A stretch of DNA of 64,000 bases from NCBI GenBank assembly GCA_024643255.1, contig JAHENF010000011.1:5084-69083 (forward strand). The letters run 5' to 3'. Shown piece after piece: positions 30,298-39,789 of this stretch (position 1 is the stretch's first letter; each line of letters begins with the position of its first letter). Both the position numbers and the translations under genes were made by a program. A model generated the notes under the pieces. That model made no database searches and was not told the origin of the DNA. It worked only from the letters and a program-made list of their open reading frames with translations. This DNA is from Ilumatobacteraceae bacterium (lineage in GTDB: Bacteria > Actinomycetota > Acidimicrobiia > Acidimicrobiales > Ilumatobacteraceae).

Positions 30298-31470
30298 ATG
30301 TCGAGCCACCGCAAGGTGGGCATGGTCGGGATGATCATCGCCGCATCCATGACGGTCATCGCGTCCGGAGGGCTGTCGCCGATACGCGCCGCAGTCAGCC
30401 CACTCGCCGCCTCGGTGTGCCTGACGCAGTTCTCGCCAGACGAGCTCGACGACCTGTTCTCCACCGAACCGGGCGGCGTGATCGGTGCCGACTACCAGCG
30501 AGCGACGCCACTCGCGAATGGTGACGTGCTCTGGACGTTCCAGGACGCCGAGGTCCGCCTGCCGAACGGGTCGTCGACGCTGGTCCACAACATCGGGATG
30601 CTGCAGCGGGAGAACTGCTTCACCGTCCTGATGAGTGGCACCGCTGCAGATCCGCAGCCGTGGTTGCTGGCGTCCGACACGACGAAGTTCTCGCACTGGT
30701 ACTGGCCGCTCGGCGCAGAAATGGCCGTCGATGGCCGCGTCTACGTGTTCCTCGCGGAGATGTTCGAGACCGGACCGGGGTACCTCACGCACGTCGAGCC
30801 GATCGCCACTCGTGTCGTCGGGGTCGACATCGAGACGATGGAGGTCGAGTTCGTCGGGTTGCCTCCGGACGCAAGCGCCGCGTTGTACGGCTGGTCGATC
30901 GAATCCGATCGCACATGGACCTACCTGTACGCGCAGTGCCACCGTCAGTTCGGCTACGACCCGTACATCTGGGTGTACGCCCACGACTTCGGGTGCGCCA
31001 ACCGCGTCACGGTGGCGCGGGTGCCGAGGGGTCAGCTCTTCGCGCGGCCCTCGTACTGGTCCGGTGCGCGCTGGCAGTCCGACCCCGGTCGTGCCGCTCC
31101 GGTGATCGACACCGTGGGCCGGCTCGTGAACGCGAGCCAGATCGTGTGGTCGAACAACAACTGGATGTCGATCACCAAGGTCGGTGACTGGTGGGGGGAT
31201 CGGATCCTGATCGAGCGATCCGATCGACCGACCGGTCCCTTCGTGGTCGTGGCCGACATCGCGGCGGTGCCGAAGTGCGCGGTCGACTGCAACACGTACT
31301 TCGCGAGTTGGGTTCCGTCGCCCGACCCGGACCAGCTGATCTTCGGGCTGTCACACAACCGTTGGGACGGCATCGCGACGGAGGTCTATCGACCGACGTT
31401 CTCGGCCGTGCCCGCGCCTGCGTACACGATGTCGCCCGCCGATCGCTGCTCGATCGGACAGTGCAGCTGA
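30298..31470 (+). CDS. Secreted beta-propeller-like protein (DUF4185-like)
   Basis: The protein has 390 residues with a signal peptide (about 1-32, ASGGLSPIRAA). The mature part shows repeated Trp/Asp-rich strands (GDVLWTFQDAEV, KFSHWYWPLGAEMAVDGRVYVFL in sections, YGWSIESDRTW, NNNWMSITKVGDWWGDRILIERS) that resemble five-bladed glycosidase-like propellers such as DUF4185. Four to six Cys could form disulfides. Catalytic residues cannot be assigned. AACAAT lies 6 nt upstream of ATG 30298. Confidence 0.7.
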   Translation: MSSHRKVGMVGMIIAASMTVIASGGLSPIRAAVSPLAASVCLTQFSPDELDDLFSTEPGGVIGADYQRATPLANGDVLWTFQDAEVRLPNGSSTLVHNIGMLQRENCFTVLMSGTAADPQPWLLASDTTKFSHWYWPLGAEMAVDGRVYVFLAEMFETGPGYLTHVEPIATRVVGVDIETMEVEFVGLPPDASAALYGWSIESDRTWTYLYAQCHRQFGYDPYIWVYAHDFGCANRVTVARVPRGQLFARPSYWSGARWQSDPGRAAPVIDTVGRLVNASQIVWSNNNWMSITKVGDWWGDRILIERSDRPTGPFVVVADIAAVPKCAVDCNTYFASWVPSPDPDQLIFGLSHNRWDGIATEVYRPTFSAVPAPAYTMSPADRCSIGQCS

Positions 31471-31537
31471 CGCGGACGGCGCATGACGACCGGTCGCCGC
31501 GGTCCCTGGAGCCGTGCCGAAGTAGTGTCACGCGGCA

Positions 31538-32326
31538 ATGAGTGCCACCGGCAAGCTTCCTCGCGCGACCTACGAGACCGAACTCGAGCGTCTGCAGCTC
31601 GAACTCGTGAGGATGCTCGAATGGATCCGCTACAGCGGCCACCGCCTCGTCGTGATCTTCGAAGGGCGTGACGCCGCCGGCAAGGGCAGCACGATCAGCC
31701 GTTTGACCGGTCCACTGAATCCTCGGGCATGTCGGGTCGTGGCGTTGCCGAAGCCGAGCGAGCGCGAGACCACCGCGTGGTACTTCCAGCGTTATGTCGC
31801 GCACCTCCCGTCGGCAGGCGAGATGGTGGTCTTCGACCGCTCCTGGTACAACCGCGCCGGGGTGGAACACGTGCTCGGCTTCTGCAGCGACACCGAATAC
31901 TGGGAGTTCATGCGGTCGGTTCCCGAGTTCGAACGCATGTTGGTGCGCTCGGGCATCCAGATCGTGAAGTACTGGTTCTCGGTGTCCGACGACGTGCAGA
32001 CCAAGCGTTTCGAGGACCGGTTGAGCGATCCGGCGAAGCGCTGGAAGTTCTCCGACATCGATGCCCGGTCGCAGGCGAAGTGGAACGAGTATTCGCGGGC
32101 CAAGGACATCATGGTCGAGCACACGTCGATCCCCGAGGCGCTCTGGTGGGAGGTCGACGGCGACGACAAGCGTCGTGCCCGGCTCAACACGATCAGTCAC
32201 CTGTTGTCGTTGGTGCCGTACGAATCCGTCTCCTATCCGAAGGTGAAGCTGCCGCCGGTGCGTCCCGACGAGGGGTACGCCCGTCCGCCGCTGGAGCAGC
32301 TCAACTACATCCCCCAGGTGTTCTGA
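31538..32326 (+). CDS. ppk2: Polyphosphate kinase 2
   Basis: This 262-residue class I PPK2 has Walker A FEGRDAAGKGS (about 41-51), Walker B EMVVFDRSWYNRAGVEHV (Asp100, Arg101) and the lid region with KRFEDRLSDPAKRWKFSD. It makes nucleoside triphosphates from diphosphates and polyphosphate, or the reverse. There is no N-terminal extra domain. ATG 31538 lies 9 nt after TAGTGT (31523-31528). Confidence 0.94.
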   Translation: MSATGKLPRATYETELERLQLELVRMLEWIRYSGHRLVVIFEGRDAAGKGSTISRLTGPLNPRACRVVALPKPSERETTAWYFQRYVAHLPSAGEMVVFDRSWYNRAGVEHVLGFCSDTEYWEFMRSVPEFERMLVRSGIQIVKYWFSVSDDVQTKRFEDRLSDPAKRWKFSDIDARSQAKWNEYSRAKDIMVEHTSIPEALWWEVDGDDKRRARLNTISHLLSLVPYESVSYPKVKLPPVRPDEGYARPPLEQLNYIPQVF

Positions 32327-32404
32327 GGGGCGCGTCCCTCAGCGCCGCCGCGTTTCCGGTTGGGTGCATTCCATGTGTCAGATGTCACCGGATAGCATCC
32401 CCGC

Positions 32405-34429
32405 GTGACCCTGGCCGCGCCGCGACTCCAGCCGGCCGTTCCGCTGGAGGTCGACGCGGAGTGGACGCACGTCCCGTCGCTCGACGGGTTGCGCGCGGCG
32501 GCTGTGATCGCGGTGCTCGTGTTCCACGCGGGGTACCTCCAGGGCGGGTTTCTCGGTGTCGACCTGTTCTTCGCGCTCTCGGGATTCCTGATCACGTCGC
32601 TGCTGATCCGTGACTCCGCCGGAAGCGGCATCCATCTCATGACGTTCTGGGGGCGCCGGTTCCGGCGCCTGCTGCCGGCGGTCTTCACGATGATCGCCGT
32701 GATCGCCATCTGGTCATGGCTGTTCGGCACCCCCGCCGAACTCGATGGCGTCAAGAACGATGGCCCCTGGGCCGTGCTGTACATGGCGAACTGGCACTTC
32801 ATTGCCGAGTCGGGCGGCTACTGGGCGTCGTTCACACAGCCGGCGATGTTCGATCATCTGTGGAGCCTGGCGATCGAGGAACAGTTCTACGTGCTGTGGC
32901 CGGTGGTCCTCCTCGCGATCTGGACCTGGTCACGACGCCCGCAGCGGACCCTGATGGTCGTCGCGGCCGTCGGTGTGACCGTGTCGTTCGCAACGATGCT
33001 GTTCCTGTTCGCCGGCGGTGACCCGACCCGCGTGTACATGGGCACCGACACTCGTGCCGCGTCGCTGTTGGTCGGGGCGCTCGCGGCGACGGGTCCGGTG
33101 CGTCGTTTCGTTCGGCGGGTCTTCATGCGTGTGGGCGCGCGGCTCGAGATCGTGATCCTGCTGCTCGGTGCAGGGGTGCTCTGGTCGTGGTTCGCGGTCG
33201 ACGGCACCAGTGCCAGCGCACTGTTCCGCGGTGGTCTCCTGCTGCACTCGCTGGCGTGCGCGTCGATCGTCGTGCTGCTCGCCTCGGCGCATCGGGGACC
33301 CAGCTCGAGGGCGCTCGGGTGGGCGCCGCTCGCCTGGATCGGAACACTCTCGTACGGCCTCTACCTCTGGCACTGGCCGCTCTACGTCATCATGTCGCCC
33401 GAGCGGATGGGTTTCGACGGCGTCGGTCTGGCCGTGGTCCGCATCGCCGCCTCGTTCGTCGTCGCGTACATCTCGTTCCGGATCATCGAAGACCCGTTGC
33501 GACGTCGCGTTCCCTGGGTTCGCGGCCGGCGCGGCGTGATCGTGCTCGTCGTGTCGGTCGTTGGTCTGCTCGGTCTACTGCTGGTGCTCCCGGAGCCGGA
33601 CACCGAGATCGCGGCATTCGACCCGAGCGTCGTGAGTGTGCTCCCCACACCGACGTCGGTCGCGGCGAACTCGACGGTCGCCGACGAGCCGGTTGTCGCA
33701 CCCGACGTGTCGACGGCTCCGGCCGTGACCGAGGTTCCGTCAACGACGATCGAGCTGCCGCGGCGGACGATCTCCACGGCGATCTGGGCGGGTGACTCGG
33801 TCGCCTACGACCTCGCACCGGCCGTCGATGTGGCGTTGGCGGCTGCTGGTGTCACGATCGGCGCTGACGGTTCGTACCCGGGGATTCGTCTCCTCGGGTC
33901 CGATTCGACGTTGCGGTTGACCTCGCAGCTCGGCGAGCGGCTCAGCTCGAGCGGCGCGGACACGGTCATGATGGTGGTCTCGACGTGGGACGAGGCCGAG
34001 ACCGATGGGGACTATGCCGCGGGGCTGCGCGAACTCGCCGACCTCCTCCCGCCCACCGGACAGTTGATCGTCGTCAGCTCACCGCCGACGGGCGACGACG
34101 GCGTCAACGAACAGCTGGACCGCCTCGCGGCTGTCGCGAAGGAGGTCGCCGCCGCGTCCGACGGGCACATCGCGTATGTCGACGCGAGCAGCGTCTGGAG
34201 CGATCCGGTGGTGCTCGATGCCAACGGTGACGGTGCCCCGGAACGCAAGCGCGATCTCATTCACGTGTGTCCGTCGGGCGCCGCGAACTTCGCGGCCTGG
34301 CTGGCGGTCGAGTTGAACTCGAGATTCGACGGCCTGACCCCTGTCGATCCCGCGACCTGGGCCGGTGGGGACTGGGTCGTCGATCCGCGCTACGACCAGC
34401 CGGTCGGCGCCTGCGCTCCGGTCGGCTGA
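32405..34429 (+). CDS. Acyltransferase-3/SGNH fusion membrane protein (OafA-like)
   Basis: The protein has 674 residues. The N-terminal acyltransferase-3 domain (about 22-385) opens with SLDGLRAAAVIAVLVFHAG (catalytic His), then GVDLFFALSGFLIT and FWGRRFRRLLPA, with roughly ten to eleven membrane spans. A Thr/Val/Pro-rich linker (about 395-450) leads to an SGNH hydrolase-like domain with AGDSVAYDL (Ser) and DLIHVCPSGAANF (Asp/His). Such proteins O-acylate cell-wall or surface polysaccharides. GTG 32405 is 6 nt after TAGCAT (32393-32398). Confidence 0.9.
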   Translation: MTLAAPRLQPAVPLEVDAEWTHVPSLDGLRAAAVIAVLVFHAGYLQGGFLGVDLFFALSGFLITSLLIRDSAGSGIHLMTFWGRRFRRLLPAVFTMIAVIAIWSWLFGTPAELDGVKNDGPWAVLYMANWHFIAESGGYWASFTQPAMFDHLWSLAIEEQFYVLWPVVLLAIWTWSRRPQRTLMVVAAVGVTVSFATMLFLFAGGDPTRVYMGTDTRAASLLVGALAATGPVRRFVRRVFMRVGARLEIVILLLGAGVLWSWFAVDGTSASALFRGGLLLHSLACASIVVLLASAHRGPSSRALGWAPLAWIGTLSYGLYLWHWPLYVIMSPERMGFDGVGLAVVRIAASFVVAYISFRIIEDPLRRRVPWVRGRRGVIVLVVSVVGLLGLLLVLPEPDTEIAAFDPSVVSVLPTPTSVAANSTVADEPVVAPDVSTAPAVTEVPSTTIELPRRTISTAIWAGDSVAYDLAPAVDVALAAAGVTIGADGSYPGIRLLGSDSTLRLTSQLGERLSSSGADTVMMVVSTWDEAETDGDYAAGLRELADLLPPTGQLIVVSSPPTGDDGVNEQLDRLAAVAKEVAAASDGHIAYVDASSVWSDPVVLDANGDGAPERKRDLIHVCPSGAANFAAWLAVELNSRFDGLTPVDPATWAGGDWVVDPRYDQPVGACAPVG

Positions 34430-34433
34430 CTCG

Positions 34434-34465
34434 ACATTCCAGTTGGCTGGAATGTTCGCTAGCCT
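34434..34465 (+). promoter_or_regulatory. MerR operator and promoter upstream of the regulator gene
   Basis: A perfect 9-bp dyad ACATTCCAG/CTGGAATGT with a 4-bp spacer (34434-34455) precedes TAGCCT (34460-34465), which lies 6 nt before the regulator ATG. It shares the TTCCAG half-site with the copA operator, so the regulator probably controls itself. Confidence 0.75.
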
Positions 34466-34471
34466 GAATGC

Positions 34472-34876
34472 ATGCGCATCGGAGCGCTCGCCGAGCGAGC
34501 AGGGGTGACCACCAAGACGATCCGGTACTACGAGTCGATCGCGCTGTTGGCCGACCCGGTCCGAACGCCGACCGGGTATCGGGAGTACGGCGACGACGCC
34601 GTCGAGCGGCTGCGCTTCATCCGTGATGCGCAATCGTCGGGGCTGTCGTTGTCGGAGATCCAGTCGGTGCTCGAGCTGAAGGATTCCGGTGCCCGCAGCT
34701 GCGACCACACGAGGGCGCTGCTCGACCGACATCTCGCGGAGATCGACGAACAGATCGCCCGACTCGAAGTGGCGCGGTCCGAGCTGCTCGAACTCGCCGC
34801 GCGCGCCCGTGGGCTCGATCCGGCAGCCTGTACCGACCCCCACCGCTGCCAGGTCATCGCGGGGTCCGGCCAATGA
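34472..34876 (+). CDS. MerR-family metal-responsive regulator
   Basis: The protein has 134 residues. The N-terminal winged helix (IGALAERAGVTTKTIRYYES) and C-terminal dimer helix are MerR-like. The metal site carries Cys77 (ARSCDH) plus Cys120 and Cys126 (CTDPHRC). CueR-type copper sensors have Ser at the position of Cys77, whereas ZntR and MerR, which sense divalent metals, have Cys. The linked CopA/CopZ genes nonetheless argue for Cu(I)/Ag(I). The metal specificity therefore needs caution. Confidence 0.9.
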   Translation: MRIGALAERAGVTTKTIRYYESIALLADPVRTPTGYREYGDDAVERLRFIRDAQSSGLSLSEIQSVLELKDSGARSCDHTRALLDRHLAEIDEQIARLEVARSELLELAARARGLDPAACTDPHRCQVIAGSGQ

Positions 34877-34888
34877 TCGATACACCCC

Positions 34889-34920
34889 TTGACCTTCCAG
34901 TTGAATGGAAGGTTTATGAT
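34889..34920 (+). promoter_or_regulatory. copA promoter with MerR operator in a 20-bp spacer
   Basis: TTGACC (34889-34894) and TATGAT (34915-34920) are 20 nt apart, the over-long spacing typical of MerR-activated promoters. The spacer holds the dyad ACCTTCCA/TGGAAGGT (34892-34913), very close to known CueR boxes. TSS is predicted at about 34927-34928. Confidence 0.88.
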
Positions 34921-34927
34921 GGCCTCC

Positions 34928-37174
34928 ATGGGTGACACCTCGACCCGCTCGGACATCGCCGTCGAAGGCATGACCTGTGCGGCCTGCGCGAATCGGATCC
35001 AGCGCACGCTGACCAAGCTCGATGGTGTCACCATCGCCACGGTCAACTTCGCCAACGGCCGCGCCACGGTCATGCACGATGCGAGCGTCGAGGACGATCA
35101 GCTCCGTGAGGCCATCGTGCGCCTCGGCTACGAGGCGCCCGTGACGAGCGATCACGACCAGGCCGAACAGCGTCGGGAGGCCGACCTGCGCCGCCGATGG
35201 ATCGTCGCCGTGGTGCTCGGCATCCCGGTGGTCGCTATCTCGATGGTGCCACCGCTGATGTTCGACGGGTGGGAGTGGGTCGTGGCCGTGTTGGCCACGC
35301 CCGTGGTGTTCTGGTGCGGCTGGGGATTCCACCGCGCCGCCTGGATGAACCTCCGCCATGGCACGACGACGATGGACACACTCGTGTCGATGGGAACACT
35401 GTCGGCGTGGACGTGGTCGACCGTGGTGCTGATCGGTGGGATCGGTGGCGATTCCACGATGGCCGGCTCGGCGATGAGCGGTGACACCGCGCACGTCTAC
35501 TACGAGACGGCGACCGTCATCGTCGCGCTGATCCTGATCGGCAAATGGCTCGAGATCCGCGCCAAGCGACGGTCGGGTGATGCCTTGCGCGCACTTGCCG
35601 ACCTCGGCGTGCGCAGCGCTCTTCTGGTCGACGGCACCGAGGTGGACATCGAGGCGTTGACGCCCGGCATGCGGTTCGTCGTGCGTCCCGGCGAGAAGAT
35701 CGCGACCGACGGGGTCATCGTCGATGGGCACTCGGCCGTCGACGCCTCGATGGTGACCGGGGAACCGGTGCCTGTGGAGGTCGGCCCGGGCGACGAGGTG
35801 ATCGGTGCGACCGTCAACGCCAACGGTTCGCTGACCGTCGAGGCGACGAGGGTCGGCGCGGATACGGCGCTTGCGCAGATCGTGCGCCTCGTCGACGAGG
35901 CGCAGGGGAGTCGAGCCGAGGTCCAGCGTCTCGCCGATCGCGTCGCGGCCGTGTTCGTCCCGACGGCGATCGGGATCGCGGTCGTGACCCTGCTGGCATG
36001 GTTGGCGATCACCGGTGACGTGAACGAGGCCTTCACCGCCGCGGTCGCCGTGCTGATCGTCGCGTGTCCGTGCGCGCTCGGTCTCGCCACGCCGCTCGCG
36101 ATCATGGTCGGGACCGGACGAGCCGCGCAGCTGGGTGTGATCATCAAGGGCGGGGAGGTCCTCGAGGACACGCGACGAATCGACACGATCGTGCTCGACA
36201 AGACCGGAACGGTGACGGAGGGGAAGATGTCGCTGGTCGACGTCCTCGCGCCCGACGGTGACGTCGATCTCCTGCTGCAGCTCGCTGCGGCCGTCGAGGC
36301 GAAGTCGGAGCACCCGATCGCGCAGACCATCGCCGCCGCACGTCGTGGCGACGACCCGGTCGTCGACCACTTCGTCAACCGACCGGGAATCGGCGTGACG
36401 GCCACCGTCGACGGCGTCGAAGTCCGAGTCGGTCGCCGACAGCTCTTCGACACGGTCCCCACAGCGGTCGCGCAGTCGGCGTCGTCCGCCGAGGCCCAGG
36501 GTCGCACCGCTGTCTTCGCCGGGCGCGGGGCCACGGCCGAGGCGGTGCTCGTCGTCGCCGACACCGTCAAGGCCACTTCGGCCGAGGCGATCGCCGCGTT
36601 CCACGACCTCGGGCTCACGGTGACGCTGCTCACCGGCGACAACGCCCGTACCGCACGGTCGGTCGGGCGGGCGGTGAACGTCGACCACGTGATCGCGGAT
36701 GTGCTGCCCGACGCCAAGGCTGCCGAGATCTCGCGCCTGCAGGCCGAGGGGCGCCGCGTGGCGATGGTCGGCGATGGGATCAACGACGCGCCGGCGCTCG
36801 CGCAGGCCGACCTCGGGATCGCACTGGGCACCGGCACCGACGTCGCGATCGAGGCGTCCGATCTGACGATCGTGTCCGGTGACCTCCGCGCCGCGGCCGA
36901 CGCGGTGGCGCTGTCGCGCCGGACGTTGTCGACCATCAAGGGCAATCTGTTCTGGGCGTTCGCCTACAACTCGGCGGCCATCCCGCTCGCGGCGTTCGGC
37001 ATCCTCAACCCGATGATCGCGGCCGGGGCGATGGGGATGTCGTCGCTGTTCGTGGTCTCCAACAGCCTGCGCCTGCGACGTTTCGACGGGTATCGGGCCA
37101 AGGACCGTGCCGTCGCGCCCGCGCCGATCATCGACACACCCACCTCCGAACCGATCCGGGAGACCATCTCATGA
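34928..37174 (+). CDS. copA: Copper-exporting P1B-type ATPase
   Basis: This 748-residue pump has one N-terminal HMA domain (GMTCAAC, Cys17 and Cys20), eight membrane spans, the actuator TGE ([10 protein letters not shown]), the Cys380-Pro-Cys382 ion motif, the phosphorylated Asp424 in DKTGT, SEHPIAQ, and [14 protein letters not shown]. The last spans carry NSAAIPLAA and MGMSSLFV, which mark the Cu+/Ag+ subgroup. ATG 34928 is chosen: two earlier ATGs (34916, 34919) lie inside the -10 box, and 34928 is 7 nt after it, at the predicted TSS. Confidence 0.95.
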   Translation: MGDTSTRSDIAVEGMTCAACANRIQRTLTKLDGVTIATVNFANGRATVMHDASVEDDQLREAIVRLGYEAPVTSDHDQAEQRREADLRRRWIVAVVLGIPVVAISMVPPLMFDGWEWVVAVLATPVVFWCGWGFHRAAWMNLRHGTTTMDTLVSMGTLSAWTWSTVVLIGGIGGDSTMAGSAMSGDTAHVYYETATVIVALILIGKWLEIRAKRRSGDALRALADLGVRSALLVDGTEVDIEALTPGMRFVVRPGEKIATDGVIVDGHSAVDASMVTGEPVPVEVGPGDEVIGATVNANGSLTVEATRVGADTALAQIVRLVDEAQGSRAEVQRLADRVAAVFVPTAIGIAVVTLLAWLAITGDVNEAFTAAVAVLIVACPCALGLATPLAIMVGTGRAAQLGVIIKGGEVLEDTRRIDTIVLDKTGTVTEGKMSLVDVLAPDGDVDLLLQLAAAVEAKSEHPIAQTIAAARRGDDPVVDHFVNRPGIGVTATVDGVEVRVGRRQLFDTVPTAVAQSASSAEAQGRTAVFAGRGATAEAVLVVADTVKATSAEAIAAFHDLGLTVTLLTGDNARTARSVGRAVNVDHVIADVLPDAKAAEISRLQAEGRRVAMVGDGINDAPALAQADLGIALGTGTDVAIEASDLTIVSGDLRAAADAVALSRRTLSTIKGNLFWAFAYNSAAIPLAAFGILNPMIAAGAMGMSSLFVVSNSLRLRRFDGYRAKDRAVAPAPIIDTPTSEPIRETIS

Positions 37175-37377
37175 CCGACAACGCCACCATCCACACCTAT
37201 TCCGTGCCCGGGATCAGCTGCGACCACTGCAAGCACTCGATCGAGTCGGAGGTGTCGACGGTCGCCGGTGTCGCCGGTGTCGTCGTCGACGTCGACGCGA
37301 AGCTCGTCACGGTGACCGGTGGCGACGACACCGCGGTGCGCGCCGCGATCGACGAAGCCGGTTACGACGTCGCCTGA
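37171..37377 (+). CDS. copZ: Copper chaperone CopZ (HMA domain)
   Basis: The protein has 68 residues and is a single HMA ferredoxin-like fold with [12 protein letters not shown], where the two Cys (CxxC) bind Cu(I). The start overlaps the copA stop (ATGA). It presumably delivers copper to CopA. An extra His sits in the metal loop (CDHC). Confidence 0.93.
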   Translation: MTDNATIHTYSVPGISCDHCKHSIESEVSTVAGVAGVVVDVDAKLVTVTGGDDTAVRAAIDEAGYDVA

Positions 37378-37401
37378 CCCGGGACCGTGTGACGATCATC
37401 G

Positions 37402-37432
37402 CGTCACACGGTGCCGGGTCAAACGTGACGTT
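37402..37432. repeat. 31-bp REP-like repeat, copy 2, abutting the RAYT gene
   Basis: Identical 31-bp core to copies at 8710-8740 and 39790-39820, in the same orientation as the first. It lies 4 bp beyond the RAYT stop codon, the position in which RAYTs usually have a REP, and 25 bp after copZ. Confidence 0.88.
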
Positions 37433-37436
37433 CGCG

Positions 37437-38290
37437 TCAGGCGGCAGCATCGAACAGCGCGGAGATCACCCGTGACCGCAGCGCCGCGAAGTCGGCATCG
37501 TCGCAAAGACGTACTCGTGCTCGCCGCGCGGCAGACCTGACCGCCCCGGCACTTCGGAGTCCGTAACGCTGCGCAAGTCGTTCGGCCGGCGCTGCTCGGA
37601 GTTCGACCGCGATCACGAGTGCCAGCGCCAGCGGTTCGGCGCGTTGGACTCCCAACCCGATCAGGGAGCCCGGATCCACGCGGGTCACCTGATGCACGGC
37701 CCGCTCGATGTCCGGGAGATCGGGTGGCGGGCGCAGAGCGCTCCATCGAGCGGGATCCTTGTCGGCCGGATGCGGTCGTTCGACGAACGTGCGCTGTCGG
37801 TCAGTGTCGCCCATCAGCGCCTCAACCATGTCACGGTGGAGCCAATCAGGGGCGTCGCGGCGTCCGAGGTAGGCGCCATAGCTCGACCATCGATAGGCAG
37901 GAAGAGCCGGGAGCGGCACGAGAGCGAGTGGGTTGCGATGGATGCAGCGAGTAGCGATGATCAGTTGCTCGGCATCGGTGACCGGAACCGAGACGAACCT
38001 GTTACGAAATCGCGTTCGTGTTCGTTGTTGTACCAGCGGGCGTACTCGCATCCGAGTAGGTGCATCGCGTCGGAGAGAGTGCCGTTGGGCGAGCGCCCAA
38101 GGAGTTGGAAGTGGTTGTCCATGAGTGCGTAGGCGTGAATCTCGAGCAGACCTCGTCGGTCGAGTTCTCCGAGGTGGTGCTCGAAGACGAGCCGATCAGT
38201 GTCGGAGCTGACGATGTCCTGGCGGTCGGCGCCCCGGTTCGTCAGATGGTGCCATGCGCCGCTGGCATCCTGTCGTGGTTGTCGTCCCAT
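37437..38290 (-). pseudogene. REP-associated tyrosine transposase (RAYT), frameshifted
   Basis: Two overlapping minus-strand frames together make one Y1/RAYT transposase. The first (from ATG 38290) has AWHHLTNRGADRQDI, YALMDNHFQLL and EYARWYNNEHERD with the putative Tyr. The second (to 37437) continues with NRFVSVPVTDAEQLI, ATRCIHRNP and YRWSSYGAYLGR. The join needs a -1 shift near 38004-38010 (GATTTCG), so one base appears lost. The HUH motif reads NHFQ, with Gln for the second His. Both points suggest an inactive remnant. Confidence 0.82.
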
Positions 38291-38352
38291 GGGGGCGAGT
38301 GTGGCGAAGGGGTTGTGACGTTCTGAGGGTTCGCGGGGTGCATGATGGGGGC

Positions 38353-39780
38353 ATGCAGACGCAGTTGTTGATCGATGGCGAGTGGCGAGACGGATCGGAG
38401 TCGGCCCGTTTCGATGTCGAGAATCCGGCGACCGAGGACGTCATCGCCTCGGTTGCGGCCGGCACCACCGAGGATGCGACCGCCGCCTGTGAGGCTGCGG
38501 CGCAGGCCCAGGTCGCCTGGGCGGCCACCGCCCCGCGCGAGCGAGGTGAGATTCTGCGCCGCACGTGGCAATTGATGATCGATCACACCGACGAATTGGC
38601 GCGTCTGATCACGCTCGAACACGGCAAGCCGCTCGCCGACGCTCGGGGTGAGATCGCCTACGCCGCCGAGTTCTTCCGCTGGAACTCGGAGGAGGCCGTA
38701 CGGATCCACGGATCGTTGGGCACGGCGCCATCGGGGGCCAACCGGATCGTGGTGCATCACCCGCCCGTCGGCGTCGTCGTGATCGTCACGCCCTGGAACT
38801 TCCCTGCCGCGATGATCACCAGGAAGCTCGCACCGGCCCTGGCCGCAGGCAATGCAGCGGTGATCAAGCCGCCGCGCGAGACGCCACTGACCGCACTGCG
38901 CATCGGGGAGCTGTTGCACGAGGCAGGGCTCCCTGCCGGCGTCGTCAACATCGTGCCGACGATGTCGTCCGGCGCGTGGTTCGACGCCGCGGTCGATCAC
39001 CCGGCCACTCGGATGGTGTCGTTCACGGGATCGACCGAGGTGGGGATCGTCCTGCTGAAGCGTTCGGCCGACCGTGTGCTCAAGACCGTCATGGAACTGG
39101 GCGGCAACGCGCCGTTCATCGTGTTCGACGACGCCGACATCGAAGCTGCCGTCCAAGGCGCGATGGTCGCCAAGATGCGTCACTCGGCCGAAACGTGCAC
39201 GGCCGCGAATCGCTTCTTCGTCCACGCCGCCGTCGCGGACGACTTCACGCGCATGTTCGCGGCGGCGATGTCGGACATACGCATCGGCAACGGCTTCGAC
39301 GACGGTGTCACGTGTGGGCCCATGATCAATGCGAAGGCCGTCGCGTCGATCAACGAGCTGGTCACGGCCGCCGCCGACCACGGAGCGACCATCGCCACCG
39401 GTGGCGGAGCCGTCGACGGACCGGGCCACTTCTACCCGCCAACGGTTCTCGGCAACGTCCGGTCCGGCGACGACATCACCCGCCACGAGATCTTCGGTCC
39501 CGTCGCGCCGGTGATCACCTTCGAGGACACCGACCAGGTGATCGCTGATGCCAACGACACCGAGATGGGCCTCACCGGCTACGTCTTCACGCGGGACCTC
39601 CGTCGTGGACTCGCCGTGAGCGAGCGCATCCAGGCGGGCATGATCGGGCTCAACCGCGGTGCGGTGTCGGATCCCGCCGCGCCCTTCGGCGGGATGAAGC
39701 AGTCGGGACTCGGCCGCGAAGGTGCCGGCGAGGGGATCTACGAGTTCTGCGAGACGCAGTACATCGCCACCGACTGGTAG
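38353..39780 (+). CDS. NAD(P)-dependent aldehyde dehydrogenase (succinate-semialdehyde type)
   Basis: The protein has 475 residues. Features are VVIVTPWNFPAAMITRKLAPALAAGN in sections, FTGSTEVG, the catalytic Glu in MELGGNAPF, the catalytic Cys in SAETCTAANRF, EIFGPVAPV, and the C-terminal GGMKQSGLGREG. The MELGGNAPFIVFDDAD and GLNRGAVSDPAAPFGG patterns are typical of GabD-like succinate-semialdehyde dehydrogenases, but the substrate is unproven. ATG 38353 is used; the longer frame overlaps the RAYT start region. Confidence 0.88.
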   Translation: MQTQLLIDGEWRDGSESARFDVENPATEDVIASVAAGTTEDATAACEAAAQAQVAWAATAPRERGEILRRTWQLMIDHTDELARLITLEHGKPLADARGEIAYAAEFFRWNSEEAVRIHGSLGTAPSGANRIVVHHPPVGVVVIVTPWNFPAAMITRKLAPALAAGNAAVIKPPRETPLTALRIGELLHEAGLPAGVVNIVPTMSSGAWFDAAVDHPATRMVSFTGSTEVGIVLLKRSADRVLKTVMELGGNAPFIVFDDADIEAAVQGAMVAKMRHSAETCTAANRFFVHAAVADDFTRMFAAAMSDIRIGNGFDDGVTCGPMINAKAVASINELVTAAADHGATIATGGGAVDGPGHFYPPTVLGNVRSGDDITRHEIFGPVAPVITFEDTDQVIADANDTEMGLTGYVFTRDLRRGLAVSERIQAGMIGLNRGAVSDPAAPFGGMKQSGLGREGAGEGIYEFCETQYIATDW

Positions 39781-39789
39781 GTCACGCCG

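Noticed and set aside
38004-38010. Programmed -1 frameshift in the RAYT gene
   Set aside because: GATTTCG allows only a one-tRNA slip, with no full X-XXY-YYZ heptamer and no clear downstream stimulator. The degraded HUH motif also favours simple inactivation.
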